Positions 1 through 8,763 are shown, numbered from the stretch's first letter. The stretch is 64,000 nt of DNA from Thalassobius sp049116315 (GCA_049116315.1 JAGDZD010000001.1:248001-312000); one strand, 5' to 3'. Notes: generated by a model not told the origin, from the sequence alone. Numbers and translations are program-made.

Positions 1-1
1 C

Positions 2-481
2 TCGGTTCTGGAAAACGTCCGCTTGGTGATTCAGTCGAAATCCAACGCCGGATTGGCCCTGCTTTCAATGGCACAAAGCCATACAGATTTGACCGATCAA
101 GCCATCGCTATTTTGGAAAAGGTGAAGCTGGTGAATTTGCAGGACCAGCCGGTTTCAGCGCTTAGTCACGGCAATCAGCGCAAGTTAGAAGTCGCCATGC
201 TGATCGCCTTGGATCCGAAGGTCTATATGTTTGATGAACCCACCGCAGGTATGAGCGTGGACGAAGCCCCGGTGGTGTTGGATCTGATCGCCGAACTGAA
301 GGCCGATACAGAGCGCACCATCTTGTTGGTGGAACACAAGATGGATGTGATCCGAACACTCGCGGATCGCATCATTGTTTTGCACAACGGCGCATTGGCC
401 GCAGATGGAGACCCCGCAGAGGTCATGGCCAGCGACGTGGTGCAAGAAGCCTATATGGGCAAGGAGCTGAGCGATGTCTGA
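2..481 (+). CDS. Branched-chain amino acid type ABC transporter ATP-binding protein (LivG-like), 5' partial
   Basis: The reading frame is open from base 2, so the gene starts outside the window and 159 C-terminal residues are seen. They hold the signature-like ALSHGNQRKLE, the Walker B segment VYMFDEPTAG and the switch-histidine region LLVEHKMD. LSHGxQR in place of LSGGQ is usual for LivG/UrtD ATPases. The Walker A motif must lie upstream. It is the cytoplasmic ATPase of a polar or branched-chain amino acid importer. The stop overlaps the start of the next ATPase by 8 bp, so the two are co-translated. The substrate cannot be told from this part; the binding-protein gene is probably upstream of the window. 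Confidence 0.9.
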   Translation, partial: SVLENVRLVIQSKSNAGLALLSMAQSHTDLTDQAIAILEKVKLVNLQDQPVSALSHGNQRKLEVAMLIALDPKVYMFDEPTAGMSVDEAPVVLDLIAELKADTERTILLVEHKMDVIRTLADRIIVLHNGALAADGDPAEVMASDVVQEAYMGKELSDV

Positions 482-1199
482 TCCAATTCTCAGCCTGAAC
501 AACGTTTATACAGATATCGCCCAATATCACATTTTGCAGGGCGTGGATCTGAACGTGCCGCGGGGTGGTGTCACCATGTTGTTGGGGCGCAATGGGGTCG
601 GTAAGACCACAACACTGCGCACGATCATGGGACATTGGCGCGCAAAATCGGGAGCTATTCTGCTCAATGGGGCAGATATAACCGCCATGGCAACCCCAGC
701 CATCGCCCGGCAGGGGGTGGGGTTTGTCCCCGAAAATATGGGCATTTTTAGTGATCTCACCGTCGAAGAAAACATGATCTTGGCCGCGGTTTCAGGGCCA
801 ATTGATCCCGCACGCCTTGAATGGATCTTTGAGGCCTTCCCGCCGCTTAAGACCTTTTGGACCAGCCATGCGGGCAATTTGTCAGGCGGTCAAAAGCAGA
901 TGCTGTCGATCGCGCGCGCTATGGTCGAAGACCGTCAGCTCTATTTGATTGATGAGCCCACCAAAGGCTTGGCCCCGGCGATCATCAACACGATGGCGCG
1001 GGCCTTGCGTGATCTCAAAGCCCAAGGTGCCAGTATCTTGCTGGTGGAACAGAATTTCAGTGTCGCCAAAGCCTTGGGGGATCACTGCGCAGTCATGGAT
1101 GACGGGCGGGTGGTCTGGTCTGGCGCAATGGCCGAGCTGGCCGCAAGTGCCCAGCTGCAAGAGCAGTTTATGGGGCTGAGCATGGAGGCACATCAATGA
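474..1199 (+). CDS. Branched-chain amino acid type ABC transporter ATP-binding protein (LivF-like)
   Basis: 241 residues, the usual LivF length. Walker A GRNGVGKT lies at residues 38-45, the signature LSGGQ at 136-140 and Walker B LYLIDEP near 156-162, so it should be an active ATPase. It pairs with the preceding LivG-like protein to energise the two permeases that follow. It overlaps the upstream gene by 8 bp. It is followed by a 64-bp gap that holds a dispersed repeat before the permease gene. The substrate is unknown: such systems carry branched-chain or other amino acids, amides or urea. The real urea system of this genome is the separate urt operon at 44-50 kb. Confidence 0.93.
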   Translation: MSDPILSLNNVYTDIAQYHILQGVDLNVPRGGVTMLLGRNGVGKTTTLRTIMGHWRAKSGAILLNGADITAMATPAIARQGVGFVPENMGIFSDLTVEENMILAAVSGPIDPARLEWIFEAFPPLKTFWTSHAGNLSGGQKQMLSIARAMVEDRQLYLIDEPTKGLAPAIINTMARALRDLKAQGASILLVEQNFSVAKALGDHCAVMDDGRVVWSGAMAELAASAQLQEQFMGLSMEAHQ

Positions 1200-1230
1200 G
1201 GGCTGTCACGGATGGAACGGTCTGCGCCGT

Positions 1231-1252
1231 GAGTATTTTGGGCAAGATGAAA
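1231..1252 (+). repeat. Dispersed 22-bp intergenic repeat, copy A
   Basis: Begins GAGTATTTTGGGCAAGATGA and matches copies at 42678-42699 and 47593-47614 (both inverted, one mismatch each) and at 23556-23577 (inverted, two mismatches). Here it lies inside an operon, directly before the Shine-Dalgarno-like AGAGAGG of the livH-like gene. Confidence 0.75.
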
Positions 1253-1263
1253 GAGAGGCTGGC

Positions 1264-2295
1264 ATGAGCGCGGCACCCAAACACGCCCCCACCATCGCGC
1301 GTGCTCGGCTGAGTGATCGGGTCGGGCCATGGATCCCGATGGCCTTGGTGCCGGGGTTGATCCTGCTGGGATGGGTGTTGATCCCGGCCAGTTCAAGTTG
1401 GTTGACGCTGACGGTGAGCGGGTTGGCGATGGGGATGATGATTTTTATCATGGCATCGGGCATGACCTTGGTGTTTGGCTTGATGGATGTGATCAACTTT
1501 GGCCATGGGGTGTTTATTTCGGTCGGCGCCTTTGTGGGGGTGAGTGTCTTGCTGGTCCTTGGTGGCATGACAGAGGCCCCGAGCCTGATGCTGAACCTAC
1601 TGGCGATTGTGCTGGCGATCGTTGCGGCGGCGGTGGCGACGGGCGGCTTGGGCTGGGCGTTTGAGCGGGTGATTGTGAAACCGGTTTACGGCGCGCATCT
1701 GAAACAGATTTTGGTGACCATGGGGGGGCTGATTGTTGTGGAGCAATTGATCGTTGTCCTTTGGGGGCCAGAAGAGATCTATATTCTGCGCCCGGTGGCT
1801 TTGCAGGGCGCGATCACCTTTGCGGGGGCTGCGCTGGAGAAATACCGGCTGGTTGCTGTTGGGGTTGGATTGGGTTTGTTTTTGACCATGCGCTATGTGC
1901 TGCGGAGCACAAAGATTGGGTTGATCGTGCGCGCCGGTGTTGAAAACGGCGAAATGGTGGAGGCCTTGGGGTATCGCCTGCGCGTGGTGTTCATCGGGGT
2001 GTTTGTAGCCGGATCTGCGCTTGCAGGGTTGGGCGGTGTGATGTGGGGGCTCTATCAGGAAGTCATCACAGCCCACATGGGGCAACAGTTGATGATTTTG
2101 ATTTTTATCGTCGTGATCATTGGGGGTCTGGGCAGCGTTGAAGGCTGTTTCATCGGGGCTTTGATGGTGGGATTGATGCAAAACTATGTGGCGTTTCTTG
2201 AACCCAAGGCGGCCCTGATTTCCAACATTGCGTTGATGGTGATCATCCTGATGTGGCGCCCTCAGGGCATGATACCGGTTGTGAAGGCGAAGTGA
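1264..2295 (+). CDS. Branched-chain amino acid type ABC transporter permease (LivH-like)
   Basis: 343 residues, very hydrophobic, with about eight membrane segments. It carries the LivH-type signature around FGLMDVINFGHGVFISVGA and a C-terminal GGLGSVEGCFIGAL loop that contacts the ATPase. It is the first of two inner-membrane permease subunits of the importer. The start is ATG after AGAGAGG. It is separated from livF by 64 bp and followed one base after its stop by the second permease. The N-terminal roughly 40 residues before the first membrane segment are slightly longer than in classic LivH. Confidence 0.92.
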   Translation: MSAAPKHAPTIARARLSDRVGPWIPMALVPGLILLGWVLIPASSSWLTLTVSGLAMGMMIFIMASGMTLVFGLMDVINFGHGVFISVGAFVGVSVLLVLGGMTEAPSLMLNLLAIVLAIVAAAVATGGLGWAFERVIVKPVYGAHLKQILVTMGGLIVVEQLIVVLWGPEEIYILRPVALQGAITFAGAALEKYRLVAVGVGLGLFLTMRYVLRSTKIGLIVRAGVENGEMVEALGYRLRVVFIGVFVAGSALAGLGGVMWGLYQEVITAHMGQQLMILIFIVVIIGGLGSVEGCFIGALMVGLMQNYVAFLEPKAALISNIALMVIILMWRPQGMIPVVKAK

Positions 2296-2296
2296 G

Positions 2297-3352
2297 ATGA
2301 TTGGAAAGCTTTTGTCAGGCGACACGCCGCGCAGTCTTGTTTTGGCCTTGGTGCTGGGGGCTATTTTGATCGCCCTCGCCTTTGCGCCGTTTCTGTTTCC
2401 AGGGGTGCGTTCGGTGGATACGGCGGCACGGATCTGTGTGTTTATCCTGTTGGTGGCTTCGTATGATCTGATGCTGGGCTACGGCGGAATTGTCAGTTTT
2501 GCGCATACGATGTTCTTTGGCATTGGCGCTTATGGCGTGGCGCTGGCCTGCACCTATATGGATCGCGGGTTTGGGGCGCTTGTTGTGGGGGCTGGGGCCG
2601 GAGCCTTGGTGGCCGCTGCCTTGGCGTTTTTGATTGGGCTGTTCTCCTTGCGGGTGCGGGCGATTTTCTTTGCGATGATCACTCTGGCGGTCGCCAGTGC
2701 CGTGGCTGTTTTGTTCAGTCAGATGTCGAGCCTGACCGGGGGTGAAGATGGCTTGAACTACAAAATCCCGCGCGAGCTGACGGCGGCGTTCAAATTTGGC
2801 GACAAGGTGGGTGGGGTGAAGTTGAACGGGAAGCTGTTGAACTATTACCTGGTGTTTAGCTGCTCGCTGGTGCTGTTTTTGGTATTGCTGCGCATCGTGA
2901 ACTCGCCTTTTGGGCGGGTGCTTCAGGCGATCCGCGAGAACGATTTCCGGGCTGAGGCCATTGGGTATCGTGTTGTCACCTATCGCACATTGGCCACCTG
3001 CATATCTGCTGCGATGGCGGCCTTGGCGGGGGCGCTTTATGCGATCTGGTTGCGGTATGTGGGGCCTGATACCACGCTGAGCTTTGAAATCATGGTAGAT
3101 ATTTTGTTGATGGTTGTGATCGGCGGCATGGGCACAATGTATGGCGCGGTGATCGGTGCTGTGGTGTTGGTGCTGGCGCAAAATTATCTGCAGGGGGTGA
3201 TGGGGGCCGCGTCGCATGCGGTTGAAGGCCTGCCCCTTTTACCAGAGCTGTTGAGCGCTGAGCGTTGGCTGCTGTGGTTGGGTGTTTTGTTCATTCTGAG
3301 CATCTACTTTTTCCCCACCGGCATTGTTGGGCGGTTGCGGAATGGCCGCTGA
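2297..3352 (+). CDS. Branched-chain amino acid type ABC transporter permease (LivM-like)
   Basis: 351 residues, hydrophobic, LivM family: SYDLMLGYGGIVSFAHTMFF near residues 54-73 and the GGMGTMYGAVIGA loop near the C-terminus are typical. It forms the permease dimer with the preceding protein. It starts one base after the livH stop. It is the last gene of the operon: its stop directly abuts the stop codon of the convergent merR-type gene, leaving no room for a separate terminator. Confidence 0.92.
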   Translation: MIGKLLSGDTPRSLVLALVLGAILIALAFAPFLFPGVRSVDTAARICVFILLVASYDLMLGYGGIVSFAHTMFFGIGAYGVALACTYMDRGFGALVVGAGAGALVAAALAFLIGLFSLRVRAIFFAMITLAVASAVAVLFSQMSSLTGGEDGLNYKIPRELTAAFKFGDKVGGVKLNGKLLNYYLVFSCSLVLFLVLLRIVNSPFGRVLQAIRENDFRAEAIGYRVVTYRTLATCISAAMAALAGALYAIWLRYVGPDTTLSFEIMVDILLMVVIGGMGTMYGAVIGAVVLVLAQNYLQGVMGAASHAVEGLPLLPELLSAERWLLWLGVLFILSIYFFPTGIVGRLRNGR

Positions 3353-3769
3353 TCAATGGGCGCTGTCGCAGTGGGAGTGATCCCCAAGCGACGCAAGCAC
3401 ATAGCAATCCTGCGCCAGACCTGAGCCGGTGCATCCTTTGCGGATACGGGTCAGGTCTTTTTCAAGCCGTGACAGGCGGGCGATCTTTTGGCGCACATCT
3501 TCGAGCTGCTGTTGGGCAATATCAAGCGCCTCTTTGCAGCTGAGGTTCGGCTGAGTTTGCAGCCGGATCAGCGCCTGCACGGAACTCAGGGGAAAGCCGA
3601 GGTCGCGGGCGTGTTTGATAAAGGACAGTCGCTCTAACTCGGCCTCACCAAATCGGCGTTGATTGCCCGTGGTGCGCAGCGCGGCTGAGATCAGGCCTTG
3701 TTCTTCGTAATAGCGAATCGTGGGGATTTTCACACCGGTTTGCCGGGCCAATTCGCCAATCGAATACAT
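3353..3769 (-). CDS. MerR family metal-responsive transcriptional regulator
   Basis: 138 residues. The N-terminal winged HTH (MYSIGELARQTGVKIPTIRYYEEQGL) and the following RRFGEAELERLSFI are the MerR DNA-binding domain. A coiled-coil dimer helix spans about residues 80-110. The C-terminal part has cysteines in GCTGSGLAQDC and a terminal HSHCDSAH, consistent with a soft-metal site of the ZntR/CadR/PbrR kind. The start at 3769 is chosen because the HTH begins there. It is transcribed divergently from a CDF exporter across a classical MerR operator, so it very likely activates that exporter in response to a metal. Which metal (Zn, Cd, Co, Pb) cannot be decided here. Confidence 0.88.
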   Translation of the reverse strand: MYSIGELARQTGVKIPTIRYYEEQGLISAALRTTGNQRRFGEAELERLSFIKHARDLGFPLSSVQALIRLQTQPNLSCKEALDIAQQQLEDVRQKIARLSRLEKDLTRIRKGCTGSGLAQDCYVLASLGDHSHCDSAH

Positions 3770-3783
3770 GCGTATAATTCCTC

Positions 3784-3814
3784 TTGAACCTCTAGTTACT
3801 AGAGAGATTATTGA
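3784..3814 (+). promoter_or_regulatory. MerR-type promoter/operator for the CDF exporter
   Basis: A -35 element TTGAAC (3784-3789) is followed by the perfect inverted repeat CTCTAGT-T-ACTAGAG (3790-3804) and a -10-like TATTGA (3809-3814). The 19-bp spacer with a dyad inside it is the hallmark of MerR-activated promoters. It reads towards the CDF gene at 3877. Confidence 0.82.
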
Positions 3815-3876
3815 GGTTGGGGCAAGATACAAAGGAAAGACTATGTCCCGATTTTTCACCAACACCGAGGTGCCCC

Positions 3877-4551
3877 ATGGCTGGTTGCTGTAACCACAAC
3901 GCTGTCTTTGACGGAACCTCTGCGGCGTATAAGCGTGTGCTTTGGATCGTGATCGCGCTGAACGCAGGCATGTTCTGTGTGGAAATGACGGCGGGCCATC
4001 TGGCGGGATCGCAAGCGATGCAAGCTGATGCGTTGGATTTCTTTGGGGATGCGCTGACCTATGGCATCTCATTGGCGGTGATTGGCATGGCCGTGAAATG
4101 GCGCAGCTTGGCCGCGCTGGGCAAAGGGCTGAGCTTGATGGGCATGGGCGCATGGGTGTTTGGCTCAACCCTGTATCAGGTTCTTTACGTAGGCGTGCCG
4201 AAAGCCGAGGTGATGGGCGTGGTTGGCGCCATGGCTTTGGCGGCCAATTTGGCCAGTGTTTTGTTGTTGATGAAATACAAAGACGGGGATGCAAATGTCA
4301 GGTCTGTCTGGCTGTGCTCGCGCAATGATGCGATTGGTAACGTGGCCGTTATGGGGGCCGCTGTAGCTGTTTGGTGGCTGCAAAACGGCTGGCCAGATCT
4401 CATTGTTGCGCTGGGCATGGGCGGCTTGTTCCTGAGTTCGGCCTCTCAAATTTTGCGTCAAGCATGGGGTGAATTTCGCGCGCCTCCTGCGCCGAACCAC
4501 AGCCATACGACCCCCTCTCAAAGCGATATGGAGCCAGAGCCCAAGATGTAA
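3877..4551 (+). CDS. Cation diffusion facilitator-like metal transporter
   Basis: 224 residues from ATG 3877. The N-terminus MAGCCNHN resembles a small metal-binding tail. About six membrane segments follow; the second carries QADALDFFGDALTYG (acidic DxxxxD-type residues of the CDF metal site) and a later one SRNDAIGNV. The C-terminus has NHSHTT and is short, so the usual CDF cytoplasmic domain is absent, as in the small CDF subgroup. Its likely role is export of divalent metal from the cytoplasm. It is controlled by the divergent MerR regulator. An in-frame start further upstream (3811) would lie within the promoter and is rejected. Confidence 0.82.
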   Translation: MAGCCNHNAVFDGTSAAYKRVLWIVIALNAGMFCVEMTAGHLAGSQAMQADALDFFGDALTYGISLAVIGMAVKWRSLAALGKGLSLMGMGAWVFGSTLYQVLYVGVPKAEVMGVVGAMALAANLASVLLLMKYKDGDANVRSVWLCSRNDAIGNVAVMGAAVAVWWLQNGWPDLIVALGMGGLFLSSASQILRQAWGEFRAPPAPNHSHTTPSQSDMEPEPKM

Positions 4552-4561
4552 GGGTACAAAA

Positions 4562-4582
4562 TCGCGGCTGCACATGCCGCGA
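4562..4582 (+). terminator. Possible terminator hairpin after the CDF gene
   Basis: TCGCGGC and GCCGCGA form a perfect 7-bp stem with a 7-nt loop 10 bases after the CDF stop. The following AATCCCCTTTATT is only weakly T-rich, so termination strength is uncertain. Confidence 0.45.
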
Positions 4583-4649
4583 ATCCCCTTTATTCATGGC
4601 GTTTGCTGCGGTATGAGCGCAGCGTCCTAACGAAAGGGGTCCTAGTCAA

Positions 4650-5672
4650 ATGGGCTATAAAATCGCCGTAGTCGGTGCCACAGGGAATGTGGGCCGCGAA
4701 ATGCTGAACATCCTAGAGGAACGCCAGTTTCCGATTGATGAGATTGCTGTGCTTGCAAGCCGCAAATCTCTCGGGACGGAAGTTAGCTTTGGTGAAAAGA
4801 CGCTCAAGACCAAGGATCTGGACACGTTTGATTTCACGGGCTGGGATATGGCTTTGTTTGCTGTGGGCTCCACTGCGACAAAGAAATACGCGCCTAAAGC
4901 CGCCGAAGTTGGCTGTGTGGTGATCGATAACTCTTCGCTTTATCGCTATGATCCTGAGATCCCCCTGATTGTTCCAGAGGTGAACCCACAGGCGATTCAC
5001 GGCTACGCCAAGAAGAACATCATCGCCAACCCGAACTGCTCGACTGCGCAGATGGTTGTGGCGCTGAAGCCGTTGCATGACCGCGCAAAGATCAAACGTG
5101 TTGTTGTGTCGACGTATCAGTCCGTGTCCGGATCGGGCAAAAACGGGATCGACGAGCTTTGGGATCAGACCAAAGGCATGTATGTGCCCGGTCAGGAAAA
5201 AGAGCCCGAACAGTTCACCAAGCAGATTGCGTTCAACGTCATTCCGCACATTGATGTCTTTATGGAAGACGGCACCACCAAAGAAGAATGGAAAATGGTC
5301 GCCGAAACCAAAAAGATCGTGGATACCGCAATCAAGGTCACCGCGACCTGCGTGCGTGTGCCGGTCTTTGTTGGTCACTCTGAATCGATCAACGTCGAAT
5401 TCGAAGACTTCTTGGACGAAGACGAAGCGCGCGACATCCTGCGCGAAGCGCCCGGCATCATGGTCATCGATAAGCGCGAAGACGGCGGGTATGTGACCCC
5501 TGTTGAGTGCGTTGGTGATTTCGCTACCTTTATCAGTCGTCTGCGCCAAGACAGCACCGTAGAAAACGGTCTGAACTTCTGGTGTGTGTCGGACAACCTG
5601 CGCAAAGGTGCGGCCTTGAATGCGGTTCAGATTGCTGAACTTCTGGGACGTGAAGTTCTGAAAAAAGGCTGA
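4650..5672 (+). CDS. asd: Aspartate-semialdehyde dehydrogenase
   Basis: 340 residues. It makes L-aspartate-4-semialdehyde from aspartyl phosphate with NADPH, at the branch point to lysine/diaminopimelate, methionine and threonine. The NADP-binding GATGNVG is at residues 9-15. The nucleophile is Cys130 in NPNCSTAQ and the general base His243 in FVGHSESINVEFE. Length and motifs are those of the bacterial enzyme. The start has AAAGGGG upstream. It stands alone, with a strong terminator behind it. Confidence 0.97.
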   Translation: MGYKIAVVGATGNVGREMLNILEERQFPIDEIAVLASRKSLGTEVSFGEKTLKTKDLDTFDFTGWDMALFAVGSTATKKYAPKAAEVGCVVIDNSSLYRYDPEIPLIVPEVNPQAIHGYAKKNIIANPNCSTAQMVVALKPLHDRAKIKRVVVSTYQSVSGSGKNGIDELWDQTKGMYVPGQEKEPEQFTKQIAFNVIPHIDVFMEDGTTKEEWKMVAETKKIVDTAIKVTATCVRVPVFVGHSESINVEFEDFLDEDEARDILREAPGIMVIDKREDGGYVTPVECVGDFATFISRLRQDSTVENGLNFWCVSDNLRKGAALNAVQIAELLGREVLKKG

Positions 5673-5716
5673 GATCTGCCAACGCGACGGCCAATTCTCG
5701 CCGATAATCATTTGTT

Positions 5717-5749
5717 AAGAGGGCGCTTTTTAGCGCCCTCTTGCTTTTT
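5717..5749 (+). terminator. Rho-independent terminator after asd
   Basis: AAGAGGGCGCT (5717-5727) pairs perfectly with AGCGCCCTCTT (5732-5742) across a 4-nt T loop, then TTGCTTTTT. It is 45 bases after the asd stop. Confidence 0.85.
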
Positions 5750-5800
5750 GCGGGTATTCGTCAAATCTTGAGGCAGATTTTAGCTCTTCGGAGGTTTGCT

Positions 5801-7447
5801 ATGCGTTTTTTCCCCTATTCCTTTATTTCTGCTACTTTGTGTCTGCTGCCACCCCCTGTCTTGGCGGATGTATTCGTTCTCGACAGTTCTGTGACGGACG
5901 TGACGCTGTATGACAGTTTCGCCAAAGTAACCCGGCGGGCGTCTTTTGAAATTCCTGCCGGCACCCACAGTCTGCAACTTTTGGATATGCCTGAGGATCT
6001 CGAGGCAGAAGGCCTGCAATTCAAGGTCAGCGGTGCTCAAATGGGGGCGCTGAGGGTGCGACAACCGGATCATGTTCCCCCACGCCCAGATCAGGAAAGC
6101 GATGCATTAAAGGCGGCGCGTGCTGAAGTTGAACGTTGGCAGGACATCGTTGCGCAAAAATCGGATGAAATCCAAAGTCAGGAATTGTTGATTGAAGCGG
6201 CTGAGGTCGAGATCGATTTTCTGGTCAAATTGGGGAACGCCAAAACCTTAGAAGGGACGACACCCCAGCAACTGCGCGAAACGGCGCAAATGGTGGGTGA
6301 AGAAACACTCAATGCCAAGAAGGCCATGCAAGCCGCCACAATTGCGCAGCGCGCTTTGAACGCTGAGATGCTGGACTTGCAGCAATCGTTGGATGAAGCA
6401 GAGCAAAGCCTGCGCGCGCTTGTGCCAGAGGGCAAGTATTATTCCTTGCTGCAAAGCGAGGTCTTTACAGAGGCGGCGACGACGGGTGAAGTCGAAGTGA
6501 CTTACCTCGCGAGCTATACAGAGTGGACCCCAACCTATGACGCGTTTCTGACGCTCGGCGAGACCAATACATTAGAGCTAAAGCGCAGTGCGTGGTTGAG
6601 CCAGTCCACAGGTGAAAATTGGGACAACGTCACTTTGACTTTGTCGACCAGCCAACCCGGCAGAACCACCAGCGCCAGCGAAATTTATGCGCAACGCCTG
6701 AAAATCATTGAAAAAACACCGCCCACCCCAAAGCGCGCGGAAATGTTGTCAATGGACGAAGAGCCCGTCGTGGTCGCAGAGCTGGCGGCGAGTTCGAGTA
6801 TGTTGACGGCGAACAGCAGATCGTTGGATGGGTTAGTCTTCAACTATACCTTCCCGCAGAAAGTGTCGTTGGCCAGCGGTGCGGAAGGGGTACAGATCGA
6901 TTTGTCCGATTTCACGTTTGCACCAGACGTCACCGCCGTTGGCGTGCCGCAGTACGATGACACTGCTTTCTTGCAGGCGGATTTTACCAATACGTCGGGC
7001 GAGTTGCTTATGCCCTCTGAACTGGTGCAGCTCTATCTAAACGGCGAATTTGTTGGTGCCACAGAGATAGAAAGTCCAATTGCAGCCAATGCCGAAACCC
7101 ATCTTTCTTTTGGTGCAATCGAGGGGCTGCGGCTGAGCCGCCTGTTGGATCGCAATCAAGGGGATCGGGGCATTCTGAATAAGTCTAACCAGCGGGTCGA
7201 AGCCGCGACGTTGAAGGTAGAGAACTTGACAGGTCGCAACTGGATGATGCGAGTTTTGGATCGTGTGCCCTATAGCGAGCAAGAAGATCTGGTGATCGAT
7301 TGGACGGCGCAGCCCACCCCAACCGTGACAGACTATGCGGATCGCAAAGGTGTGCTGGCTTGGGAATTTGAAATTGGTGCCTCTGCTACGTGGACGGCAC
7401 AGATCGAAAATTCGGTTCAGTGGCCCGAAGATATGATCCTGCGCTAA
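5801..7447 (+). CDS. DUF4139 domain-containing protein (mucoidy inhibitor MuiA-like), secreted
   Basis: 548 residues from ATG 5801, chosen for the GGAGG directly upstream and because the signal peptide (MRFFPYSFISATLCLLPPPVLA) then starts at residue 1. The mature protein begins with a DUF4140-like domain (about 25-120) and a long Ala/Glu/Gln-rich coiled coil (about 95-215). The C-terminal DUF4139 beta-rich domain starts at GEVEVTYLASYTEWTPTYD. The family is periplasmic or envelope-associated and of unknown biochemical role; the MuiA name comes from a mucoidy phenotype in other bacteria. It appears monocistronic, between two hairpins. Confidence 0.8.
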   Translation: MRFFPYSFISATLCLLPPPVLADVFVLDSSVTDVTLYDSFAKVTRRASFEIPAGTHSLQLLDMPEDLEAEGLQFKVSGAQMGALRVRQPDHVPPRPDQESDALKAARAEVERWQDIVAQKSDEIQSQELLIEAAEVEIDFLVKLGNAKTLEGTTPQQLRETAQMVGEETLNAKKAMQAATIAQRALNAEMLDLQQSLDEAEQSLRALVPEGKYYSLLQSEVFTEAATTGEVEVTYLASYTEWTPTYDAFLTLGETNTLELKRSAWLSQSTGENWDNVTLTLSTSQPGRTTSASEIYAQRLKIIEKTPPTPKRAEMLSMDEEPVVVAELAASSSMLTANSRSLDGLVFNYTFPQKVSLASGAEGVQIDLSDFTFAPDVTAVGVPQYDDTAFLQADFTNTSGELLMPSELVQLYLNGEFVGATEIESPIAANAETHLSFGAIEGLRLSRLLDRNQGDRGILNKSNQRVEAATLKVENLTGRNWMMRVLDRVPYSEQEDLVIDWTAQPTPTVTDYADRKGVLAWEFEIGASATWTAQIENSVQWPEDMILR

Positions 7448-7455
7448 ACATAAAA

Positions 7456-7473
7456 CGCCCCGAAATCGGGGCG
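7456..7473. terminator. Bidirectional terminator hairpin between convergent genes
   Basis: CGCCCCG (7456-7462) and CGGGGCG (7467-7473) form a perfect 7-bp stem with loop AAAT. It lies between the DUF4139 gene and the convergent carbonic anhydrase gene. The plus side continues CTTTG and the minus side TTTTATG, so it could serve both. Confidence 0.65.
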
Positions 7474-7499
7474 CTTTGACTTACGTTTGCAAGATCGAT

Positions 7500-8150
7500 T
7501 TAGATTTTCTTAAAGGTTTGATCGGTGGGATCATATTGTTCCAGACTGCCGTCACCGATGTCGTTCCAAACCCCATGAAGCGCCAGTTTGCCGCTTTCGA
7601 CGGCTTCGGCAACAAAGGGGAAACTCATCAGGTTTTCCAGTGACGTCAGGATCGCTTCGTTTTCCAAAGCGCGCTTGCGTTCGGTTTCGTCGGCAATGTC
7701 TTTGACCTTCTCAAAGCCGGGGCGCAGAATATCCATCCAGCGGCCAACAAACGAAGACTTCTCTTCAAGTTCTGGTGCCAGTCCCGAGCACATGTCGTGG
7801 CATCCTTGAACGCCGCCACATTTGGAATGCCCCATAACCACAACATGCGAAACCTTCAGCGCAGTTACGGCATATTCAACGGCTGCAGAGGTGCCGTGGT
7901 GATCACCATCGGGTTCGTAGGGCGGCACCAAGTTGGCGATGTTTCGGTGAATAAAGAACTCACCCTGATCCGCACCAAAAAGAGAGGTCACATGCACACG
8001 CGAGTCACAGCATGATACGATCATGGCACGAGGGCGTTGCCCCTCGTCGGCCAGTCGGCGGTACCAGCTTTTGTTCTCGGAATAGGTCGTGGCCTTCCAG
8101 CCGTGATAGCGTTTAACCAGATAGCTGGGAAGGGGCTTGGCACTTTGCAT
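7500..8150 (-). CDS. Beta-class carbonic anhydrase
   Basis: 216 residues. It interconverts CO2 and bicarbonate. The zinc ligands and active-site pair are visible: Cys47, Asp49 and Arg51 in CCDSR, and His108 and Cys111 in MGHSKCGG. Length and motifs fit bacterial beta-CA. The start has AGGAGATGAC upstream on the minus strand. It is monocistronic. Bicarbonate supply for carboxylases such as AccABCD (accD is at 25.2 kb) or CO2 trapping are the usual roles; nothing nearby narrows this. Confidence 0.95.
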   Translation of the reverse strand: MQSAKPLPSYLVKRYHGWKATTYSENKSWYRRLADEGQRPRAMIVSCCDSRVHVTSLFGADQGEFFIHRNIANLVPPYEPDGDHHGTSAAVEYAVTALKVSHVVVMGHSKCGGVQGCHDMCSGLAPELEEKSSFVGRWMDILRPGFEKVKDIADETERKRALENEAILTSLENLMSFPFVAEAVESGKLALHGVWNDIGDGSLEQYDPTDQTFKKI

Positions 8151-8286
8151 GTCATCTCCTTACGTCTGCGACATTGGACTTCGAAACTATCCTGCATTTA
8201 AAGTAATTGCGACGGAAAACAACGTCTGCGCTCAATGATTTAAGAACCCATTTTCGATCAATATGGCCTGCGCCGTGGGGGCGTTA

Positions 8287-8682
8287 ATGAAGGGTGAGAT
8301 CTTGGAACAGGTAATATTGTTGGCTCCGGACGAGGCTGTGCGCCTTAATCCGGATCAATTGGGGCAGCTCTATATGCAGCTGGGTGAAACAGGCGCCGAA
8401 GATATCGTCTGTCGCGCGATGGAGGAATTGGCCAATCGGTTGGAGTTGATCGAAATCCAGTTTCGCAAAGGGGCCTTTGTGGAGATGCGCAAAAACGTTC
8501 GGGCGATGGTGGCGATTTCTGAACAGGTGGGCATGCAGTCGCTGTCAAATGTCGCAGAACAGGTGCTGAATTGCGTCGATGAAAATGACTCGATTGCATT
8601 GGCGGCAACCGTCGCGCGATTGATGCGCATCGGAGAGCGGTCGTTTTCCGCGATTTGGGAATTGCAGGACCTATCGGTCTGA
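8287..8682 (+). CDS. Conserved hypothetical helical protein
   Basis: 131 residues from ATG 8287; an alternative ATG at 8263 would add 8 residues but lacks a ribosome-binding site, whereas GGGGGCG precedes 8287. The protein is predicted almost entirely alpha-helical. Its middle and C-terminal part (NVRAMVAISEQVGMQSLSNVAEQVL, then ATVARLMRIGERSFSAIWELQDLSV) looks like a four-helix-bundle phosphotransfer-like fold, but no conserved histidine is present, so I do not call it an Hpt protein. I recall similar short proteins only from Rhodobacterales. Function unknown. Confidence 0.6.
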   Translation: MKGEILEQVILLAPDEAVRLNPDQLGQLYMQLGETGAEDIVCRAMEELANRLELIEIQFRKGAFVEMRKNVRAMVAISEQVGMQSLSNVAEQVLNCVDENDSIALAATVARLMRIGERSFSAIWELQDLSV

Positions 8683-8763
8683 TCCCATCGGTTGCAAATC
8701 CGCTTGCAGGTAAATTCTGGTGGCGTAGGCTGTGGCCAAATCCATAGTTTATAAGGCCCCGTT

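Noticed and set aside
1..3352. First operon as a second urea (urt) system
   Set aside because: Order is ATPase, ATPase, permease, permease and neither permease has the UrtB extension or UrtC features; a general amino-acid type importer fits better.
3770..4294. N-terminal extension of the MerR-like protein to 313 residues
   Set aside because: It would cover the promoter and the divergent CDF gene, and MerR proteins begin at the HTH (MYSIGEL), which gives the start at 3769.
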